A stretch of DNA of 64,000 nucleotides from an uncultured Clostridia bacterium (lineage in GTDB: Bacteria > Bacillota > Clostridia > Oscillospirales > Acutalibacteraceae), in assembly GCA_944384815.1 (NCBI GenBank), contig CALWUW010000026.1, forward strand, positions 1-64,000, given 5' to 3'. The notes below the pieces were generated by a model, which saw only the letters and a program-made list of their open reading frames with translations, was not told where the DNA came from and ran no database searches. Of the stretch, positions 15,140-23,194 are shown one piece after another; positions within the stretch are counted from its first letter, which is position 1; each line of letters opens with the position of its first letter. A program made the translations under genes and the position numbers.

Positions 15140-16198
15140 ATGTCCAAAATCCATGGAATGCAGGCGCTGAATCTGGAAATGCCGGAGCGGGTACCCAGAA
15201 CGGAGTATTCTGTTCTGGGGCATCCGGAACTATTGACGCGTGTTACGGGGATACCGGTAACTAAGGACTCTTCTCCGGATGTTTGGCGGCAGGCGCAAAG
15301 AGCCTTTCTTAAAGCCTGGAACTTTGACTTTATGTGGAATACGGATATCGCCCACTCCATTTTTGGGGAGTATTATACGGATATGGGCCACGCGGTATAC
15401 GCAGCCGGAGGAACGGATTTCAGCGCGGCAAAGGAAAGTAAATTTAAGGATGAAGACGATGTTCTGGCGTTTGATCCCTGGGAAGCCTTTGGGGAGAGAA
15501 AGGAAGAGGAGATCATTGCCTTTTTGAATCAGGAGTATGCGCGAGGCTGTGATTTCTGGGACGACGCCGTGAATATGAACGGCATCTATGTCACCTGCAT
15601 GTCCGGATTGATTGATCTGTTTGGCTGGGACCTTTTGCTGACGGCGGCAGGGGTGGATCCCAAGGGGTTTGGTGAAACGGCTAACCGGTATGCCCAGTGG
15701 GTGCAGCAGTATATAAACGCCCTGGCCAAATGCCAGGCTCCGGTGATTATGCTCCACGACGATATTGTATGGACGGAAGGGCCGTTTTTGCATCCTCAGT
15801 GGTATCGGGAGTATATTTTCCCCAACTATAAAAAGTATCTTCGCCCGCTTTTGGAGGCAGGGAAGAAAGTGCTCTTTACTTCCGATGGGTGTTACACCCA
15901 GTTTGTGGATGATATTGCCCAGTGCGGATTTCATGGCTTTGTGCTGGAACCGGGCACCGATATGGAGTATATCGCCCATAAATATGGGAAGACCCACGCG
16001 TTTGTTGGAAACGCAGATACCCGCATTTTGCTGATGGGAGACCGGGAAGACATTTATAAAGAGGTAAAGCGGTGCATGGATATTGGGAAAAACTGCCCCG
16101 GCTTTTTCATGGCAGTGGGGAATCACATTCCGGCTAATACCCCGGTGGACCATGCTTTATGGTACAATGAATTTTATGAAGAGCTTTCCCGGCGTTAA
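15140..16198 (+). CDS. URO-D superfamily protein, subtype 3
   Basis: A 352-residue URO-D-fold protein in the same operon as subtype 2. Superfamily features are VIMLHDDIVWTEGPFLHPQWYREYIFP (central segment), VLFTSDGCYTQFVDDIAQCGFHGFVLEPGTDM and AFVGNADTRILLMGDREDI. The His-x-Cys zinc motif of subtype 2 is replaced by TSDGCY, so the metal site, if any, differs. The N-terminal PERVPRTEYSVLGHPELLTRVTG segment is typical of gut Clostridia proteins of this group with no assigned role. Start ATG 15140 follows AGGAGGAAG. The pair may form a heteromer or act in series; this is inference. Confidence 0.82.
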   Translation: MSKIHGMQALNLEMPERVPRTEYSVLGHPELLTRVTGIPVTKDSSPDVWRQAQRAFLKAWNFDFMWNTDIAHSIFGEYYTDMGHAVYAAGGTDFSAAKESKFKDEDDVLAFDPWEAFGERKEEEIIAFLNQEYARGCDFWDDAVNMNGIYVTCMSGLIDLFGWDLLLTAAGVDPKGFGETANRYAQWVQQYINALAKCQAPVIMLHDDIVWTEGPFLHPQWYREYIFPNYKKYLRPLLEAGKKVLFTSDGCYTQFVDDIAQCGFHGFVLEPGTDMEYIAHKYGKTHAFVGNADTRILLMGDREDIYKEVKRCMDIGKNCPGFFMAVGNHIPANTPVDHALWYNEFYEELSRR

Positions 16199-16235
16199 TG
16201 GGAAAAAGAGCAGACAAAAGAGATTCTTCAAAACA

Positions 16236-16271
16236 AACCGTGCCCCGGCGAAAGTCCGCCGGGGCACGGTT
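16236..16271. terminator. Bidirectional terminator between convergent genes
   Basis: A 15-bp perfect GC-rich stem (16236-16250 with 16257-16271) between the URO-D gene on the plus strand and the UvrA-like gene on the minus strand. The T tract is stronger in the minus direction. Confidence 0.8.
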
Positions 16272-16303
16272 GCTGTTTTGCTGTTTTGTCGTTTTGTGCT
16301 TTG
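16272..16303. repeat. Imperfect tandem repeat, 8-nt unit
   Basis: Two exact GCTGTTTT units are followed by GTCGTTTT and a decayed copy. The tract starts at the base after the terminator stem. Confidence 0.75.
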
Positions 16304-16318
16304 TTGCTCTTTAGTTTT

Positions 16319-18586
16319 TCAGGAAAGGCCGATCTCTTTTCTCAGATAAGGAGCCGTTACGGAATGGGGACATTCCAGCATAGCAGCCGGTGTGCCGGAA
16401 AAAAGCAGATGGCCGCCCCGGTGTCCTCCCCCGGGGCCTAATTCCACCACATAGTCCGCGGCTTTTAAAACTTCCAGGCTGTGCTCGATGAGAAATACGG
16501 AATTTCCGTTTTCTACCATGCGCCGAAACAGATCCAGCAGCCGGCGGATATCTCCAATGTGCAGGCCGTCCGTGGGTTCATCCAAAATGAAGATCTGGTT
16601 CTTTTCTCCCAGATAGGAAGCCAGTTTCAGGCGCTGCAGCTCTCCTCCCGAAAGCGTGGAGAGGGACTGATTCAAATGCAGATAGGAAAGCCCTACTTCC
16701 AAAAGAGGAAGAAGCAACGTGCGGACCGATGTTCCCTGGAACCATTCCGCCGCCTGAGCAACGGTCAGATCCAGAACCTGAGCGATGTTCAGGCCGTCCA
16801 CTGTATATTGCAGCACCTCCGGAGAATATCGAAGGCCCTGGCAGGCTTCACATACAGTTTCAATGGAATCCATAAAGGCCATATCCGACACTAAAACGCC
16901 CTTGCCTGCGCATACAGGACAAGCCCCCTTGCCGTTAAAGGAAAAAAGGCTGGCTTTTACGCCGCAGCGTTTGGCGAAAATTTTCCGGATCTCATCGGCG
17001 GCCCCCAGGTAGGTGGCTGGGGTGGAACGCAGACTGATGCCAATATTTTTCTGGCTGATATACACGGGGGTTTCCTGGGCCGCCTTGCAGAAGCACTCCA
17101 TCAGGGAGCTTTTCCCGGAACCCGCTACTCCGGCAATCACCGCCAGCACTCCCAAAGGAAGGGACACATTCAGGTTCTGCAGATTATGAAGGGAAAGGTT
17201 CTTCAGCGGAAACCATCCGTTGGGGGCTTTCGGAGAAGGATTCAGCCCTCCGGTCTCCAGGAGCAGCCGTGCCGTCAGCGTATTGCTGTTTAAAAAATCC
17301 GCCCGGGAACCCTGAAACAGGATCTCTCCGCCGGAAGAACCCGGCCCGGGACCCATATCCACCACATAGTCCGCCGCCAAGATCATCTCTTTATGGTGCT
17401 CCACCAGAAGGACCGTGTTTCCCCGGTCCCGAAGCTGTTCCACCGCTTCCCGAAGCCGGTAGATGTCATGGCTGTGAAGCCCCACACTGGGCTCGTCCAG
17501 AATATACAAAAGATCGGAAAGGGAGGAATTGTTGTATTTGGCGATTTTGCAGCGCTGGGCTTCCCCGCCGGAAAGGGTGTTCATCCCCCGGTCCAGAGTA
17601 AGATAATCCAGGCCGATCTGTACCAGGCCGGAAAGCCTCGCCTTTAAAGTTCTTACAATATCTTCCCCCAAAGGATCGGTAATGGCGCAGACCCAGTCCA
17701 ACAATTCCTCCAAGGGCATGGCGGCCGCTTCCGCAATGTTCTTTCCCTGGATCTTGCAGGAAAGGATCTTAGGATTCAGCCTGGCTCCGTGGCATTCCGG
17801 GCAAACCCCTTGAGTCACCATGGGCTCCAGGATCTTCCAGTGCAGCTTCCCTTCCTCGGACTGGATCACGCTGCGGTACATTCGAGGAACCAAACCCTCG
17901 TATTTGGCGGTTTTGGGCCAATTTTCCGGCCTGGGATTCAGACGGATCTGGGGAGAGTAGAGAAAAAGCTCCAGCTCTTCCGGGGTATAGTCCCGGATTT
18001 TTTTATTGAGATCAAACAGGCCGCTGTTGGCGTAACGGATCCAGCGCCACTGCCCGGGTTCAAAATCCACGTAATGGATCACTCCGGGGTCGTTCAGGCA
18101 TTTATCAAAATCCACCAGCTTGTGGATATCCAAATCCGTAACCTGGCCCAATCCGTCACAGCGCAGGCACCGCCCTTGGGGGTGATTAAAGGAAAAACTG
18201 TCAGAATAGCCTACAAACGGCTTTCCCACCCGGGAAAATAAAAGGCGGAGCAGGGCGTAGATGTCCGTATACGTTCCCACAGTGGATCGGGCGTTGGGCG
18301 CAGGCTTCTTTTGGTCAATGACAATGGCCGCCGGAAGATGGTCGATCCGGCTGACATGGGGCCTGCCGTATTTGGGTAGATAGTTTTGCACAAAGCTGGG
18401 GAACGTATCGTTCAGCTCCCGCCTGGACTGGGCGGCGATGGTGTCCATCACCAAAGAGGATTTCCCGGAGCCGGAGACGCCGGTAAAAACCGTAATGGCT
18501 CCTTTGGGGATGTCCAAAGAAAGATGTTTCAGGTTGTTTTCATACGCGTTTTCTACATGGATATATTCATGGGTATTGATCTCCAT
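16319..18586 (-). CDS. Short UvrA-like ABC ATPase
   Basis: A 755-residue paralogue of UvrA with two ABC ATPase modules. Walker A motifs are GVSGSGKSSL and GVAGSGKSSL, signatures LSGGEAQR and LSGGELQR, Walker B LYILDEPSVGLH and IFILDEPTDGLH. Zinc-finger cysteines appear in CLRCDGLG, CPECHGAR, CPVCAGKG and CEACQGL. Standard UvrA is about 940 residues; the missing part corresponds to the UvrB-interacting insertion, so this protein probably does not act in normal UvrABC repair. Short UvrA homologues are linked to resistance to DNA-binding drugs. Start ATG 18586 follows ACGGAGG. It is monocistronic and convergent with the URO-D operon. Confidence 0.9.
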   Translation of the reverse strand: MEINTHEYIHVENAYENNLKHLSLDIPKGAITVFTGVSGSGKSSLVMDTIAAQSRRELNDTFPSFVQNYLPKYGRPHVSRIDHLPAAIVIDQKKPAPNARSTVGTYTDIYALLRLLFSRVGKPFVGYSDSFSFNHPQGRCLRCDGLGQVTDLDIHKLVDFDKCLNDPGVIHYVDFEPGQWRWIRYANSGLFDLNKKIRDYTPEELELFLYSPQIRLNPRPENWPKTAKYEGLVPRMYRSVIQSEEGKLHWKILEPMVTQGVCPECHGARLNPKILSCKIQGKNIAEAAAMPLEELLDWVCAITDPLGEDIVRTLKARLSGLVQIGLDYLTLDRGMNTLSGGEAQRCKIAKYNNSSLSDLLYILDEPSVGLHSHDIYRLREAVEQLRDRGNTVLLVEHHKEMILAADYVVDMGPGPGSSGGEILFQGSRADFLNSNTLTARLLLETGGLNPSPKAPNGWFPLKNLSLHNLQNLNVSLPLGVLAVIAGVAGSGKSSLMECFCKAAQETPVYISQKNIGISLRSTPATYLGAADEIRKIFAKRCGVKASLFSFNGKGACPVCAGKGVLVSDMAFMDSIETVCEACQGLRYSPEVLQYTVDGLNIAQVLDLTVAQAAEWFQGTSVRTLLLPLLEVGLSYLHLNQSLSTLSGGELQRLKLASYLGEKNQIFILDEPTDGLHIGDIRRLLDLFRRMVENGNSVFLIEHSLEVLKAADYVVELGPGGGHRGGHLLFSGTPAAMLECPHSVTAPYLRKEIGLS

Positions 18587-18810
18587 ATTAGCCTCCGTAA
18601 GCCTTCATAAGTCTCCCACAGCTGAAATCTTTTGGGTTCCGGCAAAGTGTATTGTTTATGCATGATTCACGGTTATTATAAAAGAACCGGAAGGAAAAAG
18701 CAAATTTTCTCCAGAGAAGAGAGAGGGGGCTTGCTCTCTTGTTAAAAAAAGGTGTATGATAAAAGAAAAGCAGTTGTTTTGCCCCGTGAGGGAGAGAATA
18801 GGAGGAAACC

Positions 18811-19821
18811 ATGGCAAACGTAACTTTAGGAAGAACGGGGATCACCGTGAACCGCAACGGATTCGGTGCTTTGCCTATTCAGCGGATCTCTTTGCAGGAG
18901 AGTGTAAAGCTTTTGCAAAAAGCTTATGCCCACGGAATCAACTTTTTCGACACAGCCCGGGCATATTCCGACAGTGAAGAAAAATTGGGAGCGGCGCTGT
19001 CCCACGTTCGGGATGAGATCATACTGGCAACGAAAACCGGGCAGACCACGGTGGAAGGATTTTGGAAGGATCTGGAAACCAGTCTTTCTTTGCTGAAAAC
19101 AGACCACGTGGACATTTATCAGTTTCACAATCCCGCTTTCTGCCCTAAACCGGGGGACGGCACCGGGCTGTATGAAGCCATGCTTCAGGCAAAAGAACAG
19201 GGAAAGATCCGCTTTATCGGGTTGACCAATCATCGCCTTTCTGTGGCCCGGGAAGCGGTGGAGTCGGGATTGTATGATACGCTGCAGTTTCCTTTCAGCT
19301 ATTTGGCCAGCGAAAAGGAAGAGAAGCTGGTGAAGCTTTGCAAAGAGAAAAATGTAGGATTTATCTGCATGAAAGCTCTTTCCGGCGGCCTTATTACCCG
19401 TTCCGATGCGGCGTATGCCTTTTTGGCGCAATTTGAGAACACCCTTCCCATTTGGGGTATTCAGCGGGAAAGTGAATTGGATGAATTCCTTTCGTATATG
19501 GAGAACCCTCCCCAAATGACCGGGGAGATCCAGAAGCTGATCGAAAAGGACCGGCTGGAACTGGCAGGGGAATTCTGCCGGGGCTGCGGGTATTGCATGC
19601 CCTGCCCCCAGGGAATTGAGATCAACACTTGCGCTCGGATGTCGTTATTGCTGCGGCGCTCTCCGGCGGCGGGATGGCTTTCTCCTTCCGGCCAGGAAAT
19701 GATGAAGAAAATTGAAAGCTGCCTGCACTGCGGGCTTTGCAGCTCCAAATGCCCCTATGGTTTGGATACGCCCAATCTTTTACAGCGTAACTATGAGGAT
19801 TATAAAACTTTTCTTTCATAA
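18811..19821 (+). CDS. Aldo/keto reductase with C-terminal 4Fe-4S ferredoxin domain
   Basis: A 336-residue cytosolic oxidoreductase. The aldo/keto reductase barrel (1-~250) shows the catalytic Asp and Tyr in FDTARAYSDSE, Lys in IILATKTG and His in DIYQFHNP. The C-terminal domain has two cysteine clusters, CRGCGYCMPCPQGIEINTC and CLHCGLCSSKCPYG, for Fe-S clusters. Such fusions are common in anaerobes and are thought to take electrons from ferredoxin-like donors instead of, or as well as, NADPH. ATG 18811 follows AGGAGG. It is divergent from the UvrA-like gene and ends at a terminator. Substrate unknown. Confidence 0.93.
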   Translation: MANVTLGRTGITVNRNGFGALPIQRISLQESVKLLQKAYAHGINFFDTARAYSDSEEKLGAALSHVRDEIILATKTGQTTVEGFWKDLETSLSLLKTDHVDIYQFHNPAFCPKPGDGTGLYEAMLQAKEQGKIRFIGLTNHRLSVAREAVESGLYDTLQFPFSYLASEKEEKLVKLCKEKNVGFICMKALSGGLITRSDAAYAFLAQFENTLPIWGIQRESELDEFLSYMENPPQMTGEIQKLIEKDRLELAGEFCRGCGYCMPCPQGIEINTCARMSLLLRRSPAAGWLSPSGQEMMKKIESCLHCGLCSSKCPYGLDTPNLLQRNYEDYKTFLS

Positions 19822-19852
19822 GAGCTGCAGGGAAAGGAACATAATATAAGCA

Positions 19853-19880
19853 AAAAGCAGAAGGCATGCCTTCTGCTTTT
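19853..19880 (+). terminator. Terminator after the aldo/keto reductase gene
   Basis: A perfect 28-base inverted repeat centred at 19866/19867 (14-base arms beginning AAAAGCAGAAGGCA), followed by CGCTTTTT. Confidence 0.85.
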
Positions 19881-19992
19881 CGCTTTTTAGATGTGAGGGA
19901 AATAGAGCCAATGGGGAAAAGCAGGACTAAAAGAAAAGGAGAAACAGGGTTTCATAAAAACAAGAGAAAGGCTCCCGTTTTTCTTTGAAATA

Positions 19993-20001
19993 TGATATAA
20001 T
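19993..20001 (+). promoter_or_regulatory. Extended -10 element
   Basis: TGATATAAT gives TG-N-TATAAT about 70 bases before the HD-domain gene. No good -35 hexamer is visible, which is acceptable for extended -10 promoters. Confidence 0.45.
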
Positions 20002-20070
20002 AAAAAGACGTAAAGCCAACGGCGATTGGGCTGCTGGGGAAAATGGTTTGGAGAAAAGGGAGGAAGACAT

Positions 20071-20640
20071 ATGCTGACATTGGAACAGGCACGGGAGATT
20101 TTAAAAAAATACGTAAAGCAAGAGCATTTGCTGGCGCATTCTCTGGCAGTGAGCGGCGCCATGGGCGCTATGGCTCGGCATTTTGGCCAGGATGTTGCAT
20201 ATTGGGAAGGAATCGGTTATCTGCATGATGTGGATTTTGAGCTTTACCCCCAGGAGCATTGCGGCCATGTGAAGGAGCTTTTGGAGCCGGAGGGTATTTC
20301 TGCCGAAGATATTCGGGCTATTGAAAGCCATGGATATGGCCTGGTTTGCCAGGTGGAACCGAAGACCTCCATGGAGAAAAGCCTGTTTACGGTGGACGAG
20401 CTGACGGGGATCCTGATGGCGGCGGCTTTGATGCGTCCTACAGGAATTACGGATCTTACCGTGAAAAGCGCTATGAAAAAATTTAAGGATAAAAAATTTG
20501 CCGCCAAGTGTGATAGAGATGTGATCTTACATGGCTGCCAGATGCTGGGAATGGAACTTTCCCAGGTGATGGAGCTGTGCATTCAGGGAATGCAGAAATA
20601 TGCCGGAGAACTGGGCTTGCTGGGCAGTGAGCAGAGCTGA
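20071..20640 (+). CDS. HD-domain protein
   Basis: A 189-residue predicted metal-dependent phosphohydrolase. HD-family residues are His in LLAHSLAVSG, the HD pair in GYLHDVDFEL and a downstream Asp in FTVDELTGI. The start ATG 20071 is 7 bases after GGGAGGAAG; the frame is open 15 codons further up without a ribosome binding site. Closest in style to small HD hydrolases of clostridia annotated as hydrolases without a known substrate. It is followed by an anion permease gene after 55 bases. Confidence 0.82.
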   Translation: MLTLEQAREILKKYVKQEHLLAHSLAVSGAMGAMARHFGQDVAYWEGIGYLHDVDFELYPQEHCGHVKELLEPEGISAEDIRAIESHGYGLVCQVEPKTSMEKSLFTVDELTGILMAAALMRPTGITDLTVKSAMKKFKDKKFAAKCDRDVILHGCQMLGMELSQVMELCIQGMQKYAGELGLLGSEQS

Positions 20641-20686
20641 ATGCTGTGGGTTACTCCGGAAAAAAGAAAAGACCATAAGATCTTGA

Positions 20687-20702
20687 GGTGATTGGGTGAT
20701 TA
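20687..20702. repeat. Two-copy 8-nt direct repeat at a GTG start
   Basis: GGTGATTG is followed by GGTGATTA. The second copy holds the GTG start of the permease gene and the first its ribosome binding site. Confidence 0.6.
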
Positions 20703-21805
20703 GGCGTTTAGGGCATTTCTTCCGAAAGGAAGCTGTGCTTTGTATTTCAGCGGTGTGTGCCGCTCTCTCCATGCTGTTGGTTCCCCCCAGCCAGGTGTAT
20801 GCTTCTTATATTGACTATCGCGTGTTAGGGCTGTTGTTTTCTTTGATGGCGGTGGTAGCGGGGCTGCAGCGGTCCGGGCTGTTTGTATTCTTGGCTCAGA
20901 AGCTTCTCAACGGAAAAAAGCAGCTGCGTGTGCTTTCTTTGCTTCTGGTTTTGCTTCCTTTCTTTTCCTCCATGCTGATTACCAACGATGTGGCACTGAT
21001 CACTTTTGTGCCCTTTGCTTTACTGACACTTCGTTTGATTGGGCAGGAACAATATACCATCTGGATCCTGGTGCTGCAGACGGCGGCAGCCAACCTGGGA
21101 AGCATGATGACGCCGGTGGGAAATCCGCAGAACCTGTTTTTATACGCAAAATTTCAGCTTTCTCCGGAAAACTTTTTTTCCACCATGCTGCCCCTGACTT
21201 TGGCCAGCTTATTTGTACTTTCCATCGCGGCTTTGAGCGTGCGGAATGTGATTTTACAAGTAGAGCTTCCAAAAGGGGAGATCCCTTTGGCCCCTCAAAA
21301 GTTGATTGTATTCGGAGCCTTATTTTTACTTTGTCTTTTGTCGGTATTTCGTGTGCTGCCATATGAGATCCTTTTGGGAATCATTGTTTTGGGCTTGTTG
21401 GTGTTTGACCGGAAAATTTTTTGCTTGGTGGATTATAGCCTTCTTCTCACATTTGTTTGCTTTTTTGTTTTTGCTGGAAATTTGGGGCAGTATCCGCCGG
21501 TGCGGGGATTTCTGGAAAGATTGATGCAGAACTCTCCTCTTTTTACATCCATTGCGGCCAGCCAGGTGATCAGCAATGTGCCGGCGGCTGTATTGCTGTC
21601 CGGCTTCAGCACGGATTGGAAAAGCTTGCTGCTGGGAACCAATATCGGCGGCTTGGGAACTTTGATTGCTTCCCTGGCCAGCTTGATTTCGTTCCGATTC
21701 TATATGAAGACGCCCGGAGCAAAACCGCTGCGGTATCTGGGAGTATTTACGCTGGTCAACGGTATTGGTTTGGCGGTTCTGATTTCCGTATGTTTCCCGG
21801 GATAA
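20696..21805 (+). CDS. SLC13/ArsB-type anion permease
   Basis: A 369-residue membrane protein of about 10 helices in the ion transporter (CitMHS/ArsB/DASS) superfamily. The two re-entrant signature regions are SSMLITNDVALITFVPFALL and NLGSMMTPVGNPQNLFLY, with a C-terminal SQVISNVPAAVLLSG and GTNIGGLGTLIASLASLISF repeat of the same motif. The N-terminus is short compared with full ArsB (~430), so the protein is of the small type found in Clostridia. Start GTG 20696 follows GAGGTG. Substrate may be a dicarboxylate, arsenite or sulfate; no ars gene is near. Confidence 0.82.
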   Translation: MIRRLGHFFRKEAVLCISAVCAALSMLLVPPSQVYASYIDYRVLGLLFSLMAVVAGLQRSGLFVFLAQKLLNGKKQLRVLSLLLVLLPFFSSMLITNDVALITFVPFALLTLRLIGQEQYTIWILVLQTAAANLGSMMTPVGNPQNLFLYAKFQLSPENFFSTMLPLTLASLFVLSIAALSVRNVILQVELPKGEIPLAPQKLIVFGALFLLCLLSVFRVLPYEILLGIIVLGLLVFDRKIFCLVDYSLLLTFVCFFVFAGNLGQYPPVRGFLERLMQNSPLFTSIAASQVISNVPAAVLLSGFSTDWKSLLLGTNIGGLGTLIASLASLISFRFYMKTPGAKPLRYLGVFTLVNGIGLAVLISVCFPG

Positions 21806-21839
21806 ACGGGGAACGCGGCAAAAGAAAGGAGATCCGGTT

Positions 21840-22664
21840 TTGGCGCAGGAAAAGACGGTTGATTTAAGAGAGCAGGAAGAAATTTGGGAAAACGCAAACC
21901 CGGAAAGTCCGTTGGAGCTTTCGGTTTTGGCAGGAGAGATCCTTCTTTATAACGGCGCGGAAATTTTTCGCGTGCAGGAAACCATGGAGCGAATTGCCAA
22001 GGCGTATCGGATGGATTCTTTTCATGTGTATGTCATTTCCAACGGTATCTTTGCTTGCGGAACAGAAAACGGAGTGGTGCATACGGCGGAGATTCGAGCG
22101 GTTTCTTTGGCGCCTACACATTTAGGAAGAATCGCGGCGGTGAACCAGCTTTCCCGGGAGATCGAGGAAGGAAAATATACGGTGCCCCAAGCCTTTCAGC
22201 GGTTGGAGGAAATCAAAGCCCTTCCTTTTGCTTCCAAGTGGTTTCGTTTGCTGGCCTGCGCTGTGGGCAGTGCCGGATTTTGCTACCTTTTGGGCGGAAC
22301 CTTGTGGGATAGCTTTGCCTCCTTTTTCACCGGGCTTCTGCTGTATTTGTTCCTTTTGATGAAGGGAACCCAAAAACTTTCCAAAATCATGACCAATATT
22401 TTGGGAAGCGGTTTGGTCACCCTTTGCAGCGTGCTTTTGTATATGCTGGGAATTGGGCATCATATCGACCACATGGTGATCGGTTCCATTATCCCTTTGG
22501 TGCCGGGAGTGGCGTTTACCACGTCCATTCGGGATTTTTTCAACGGCGATTATGTATCCGGAGCCATCCGGTTGATAGATGCGCTGTTGATCGCGGCTTG
22601 TATCGCGTTAGGTGTAGGCTTTGTGCTTCGTACAGCCAGCGCGTGGTTTGGGGTGGTGTTATAA
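21840..22664 (+). CDS. Threonine/serine exporter, ThrE N-terminal domain protein
   Basis: A 274-residue protein with the cytosolic ThrE/DUF1212 domain (LAGEILLYNGAEIFRVQETMERIAKAYRM, then FHVYVISNGIFACG) and five membrane helices, including GSIIPLVPGVAFTTSIRDFFNGDYVSGAIR, the conserved (L)VPGxxxxxxxRD(x)xxGD segment. Start TTG 21840 after AAAGGAG. Its stop is directly followed by the ATG of the ThrE C-terminal gene; in actinobacteria the two parts are one protein. Exports threonine and serine, or another small acid, by proton antiport. Confidence 0.88.
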   Translation: MAQEKTVDLREQEEIWENANPESPLELSVLAGEILLYNGAEIFRVQETMERIAKAYRMDSFHVYVISNGIFACGTENGVVHTAEIRAVSLAPTHLGRIAAVNQLSREIEEGKYTVPQAFQRLEEIKALPFASKWFRLLACAVGSAGFCYLLGGTLWDSFASFFTGLLLYLFLLMKGTQKLSKIMTNILGSGLVTLCSVLLYMLGIGHHIDHMVIGSIIPLVPGVAFTTSIRDFFNGDYVSGAIRLIDALLIAACIALGVGFVLRTASAWFGVVL

Positions 22665-23114
22665 ATGGGAGATATACAGTGGTTGGAATGGGCCTTTCAA
22701 ACGGCCGTGGCCTTTGCGGGAGTAATTTCTTTTGCGGTTCTTTTCAGCGCGCCTAAGGAGCAGTATATTTGGGCAGGAATCACGGGAGCTGTGGCATGGA
22801 TGGTATATCTTTTGGCCGGCCATATGGGTGCGTCTTTTTGGGTAGCTTCTTTTTTCTCCACCATGGTTCTTACAGCTCTTTCCCGCGTGTTTGCTATTTG
22901 GCGGAGAACGCCGATTACCATTTTTTTGATTTGCGGGATCTTCCCGTTGGTGCCCGGCGCCGGGATCTACTATACGGCCTACTATCTTATCAACGGAGAT
23001 ATGAATATGGCCGGCATCAAAGGAATGGAGACTTTGAAGATCGCCGTGGCCATTGCGCTGGGAATTGTAGTGGTGTTATCGCTGCCCCAAAGAATTTTTC
23101 GCCTGAAAAAATAA
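22665..23114 (+). CDS. Threonine/serine exporter, ThrE C-terminal domain protein
   Basis: A 149-residue membrane protein of the ThrE_2/DUF3815 family with four to five helices. It repeats the VPGAGIYYTAYYLINGDMNMA motif of the N-terminal partner, here in GIFPLVPGAG. The ATG at 22665 abuts the TAA of the partner, so both are made from one message and probably form one transporter. The family was first described as small YjjB-like proteins. Confidence 0.88.
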   Translation: MGDIQWLEWAFQTAVAFAGVISFAVLFSAPKEQYIWAGITGAVAWMVYLLAGHMGASFWVASFFSTMVLTALSRVFAIWRRTPITIFLICGIFPLVPGAGIYYTAYYLINGDMNMAGIKGMETLKIAVAIALGIVVVLSLPQRIFRLKK

Positions 23115-23153
23115 AATCCGCCCGATCCCGAAAGGATCAGACGGAAAGAGTGC

Positions 23154-23194
23154 AAAAAAGGGTTTCGCCGGCTTAAAGCTGGCGGAACCCTTTT
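23154..23194 (-). terminator. Terminator overlapping the end of the yitT-like gene
   Basis: On the minus strand the stem formed by 23194-23177 and 23172-23154 encloses the TAA stop in its loop, so the last five codons form the left arm. It is followed by a T6 tract. Confidence 0.8.

Noticed and set aside
9699-16198. URO-D genes as heme biosynthesis hemE
   Set aside because: None has the HemE N-terminal RQAGR motif and no other heme synthesis gene is near.
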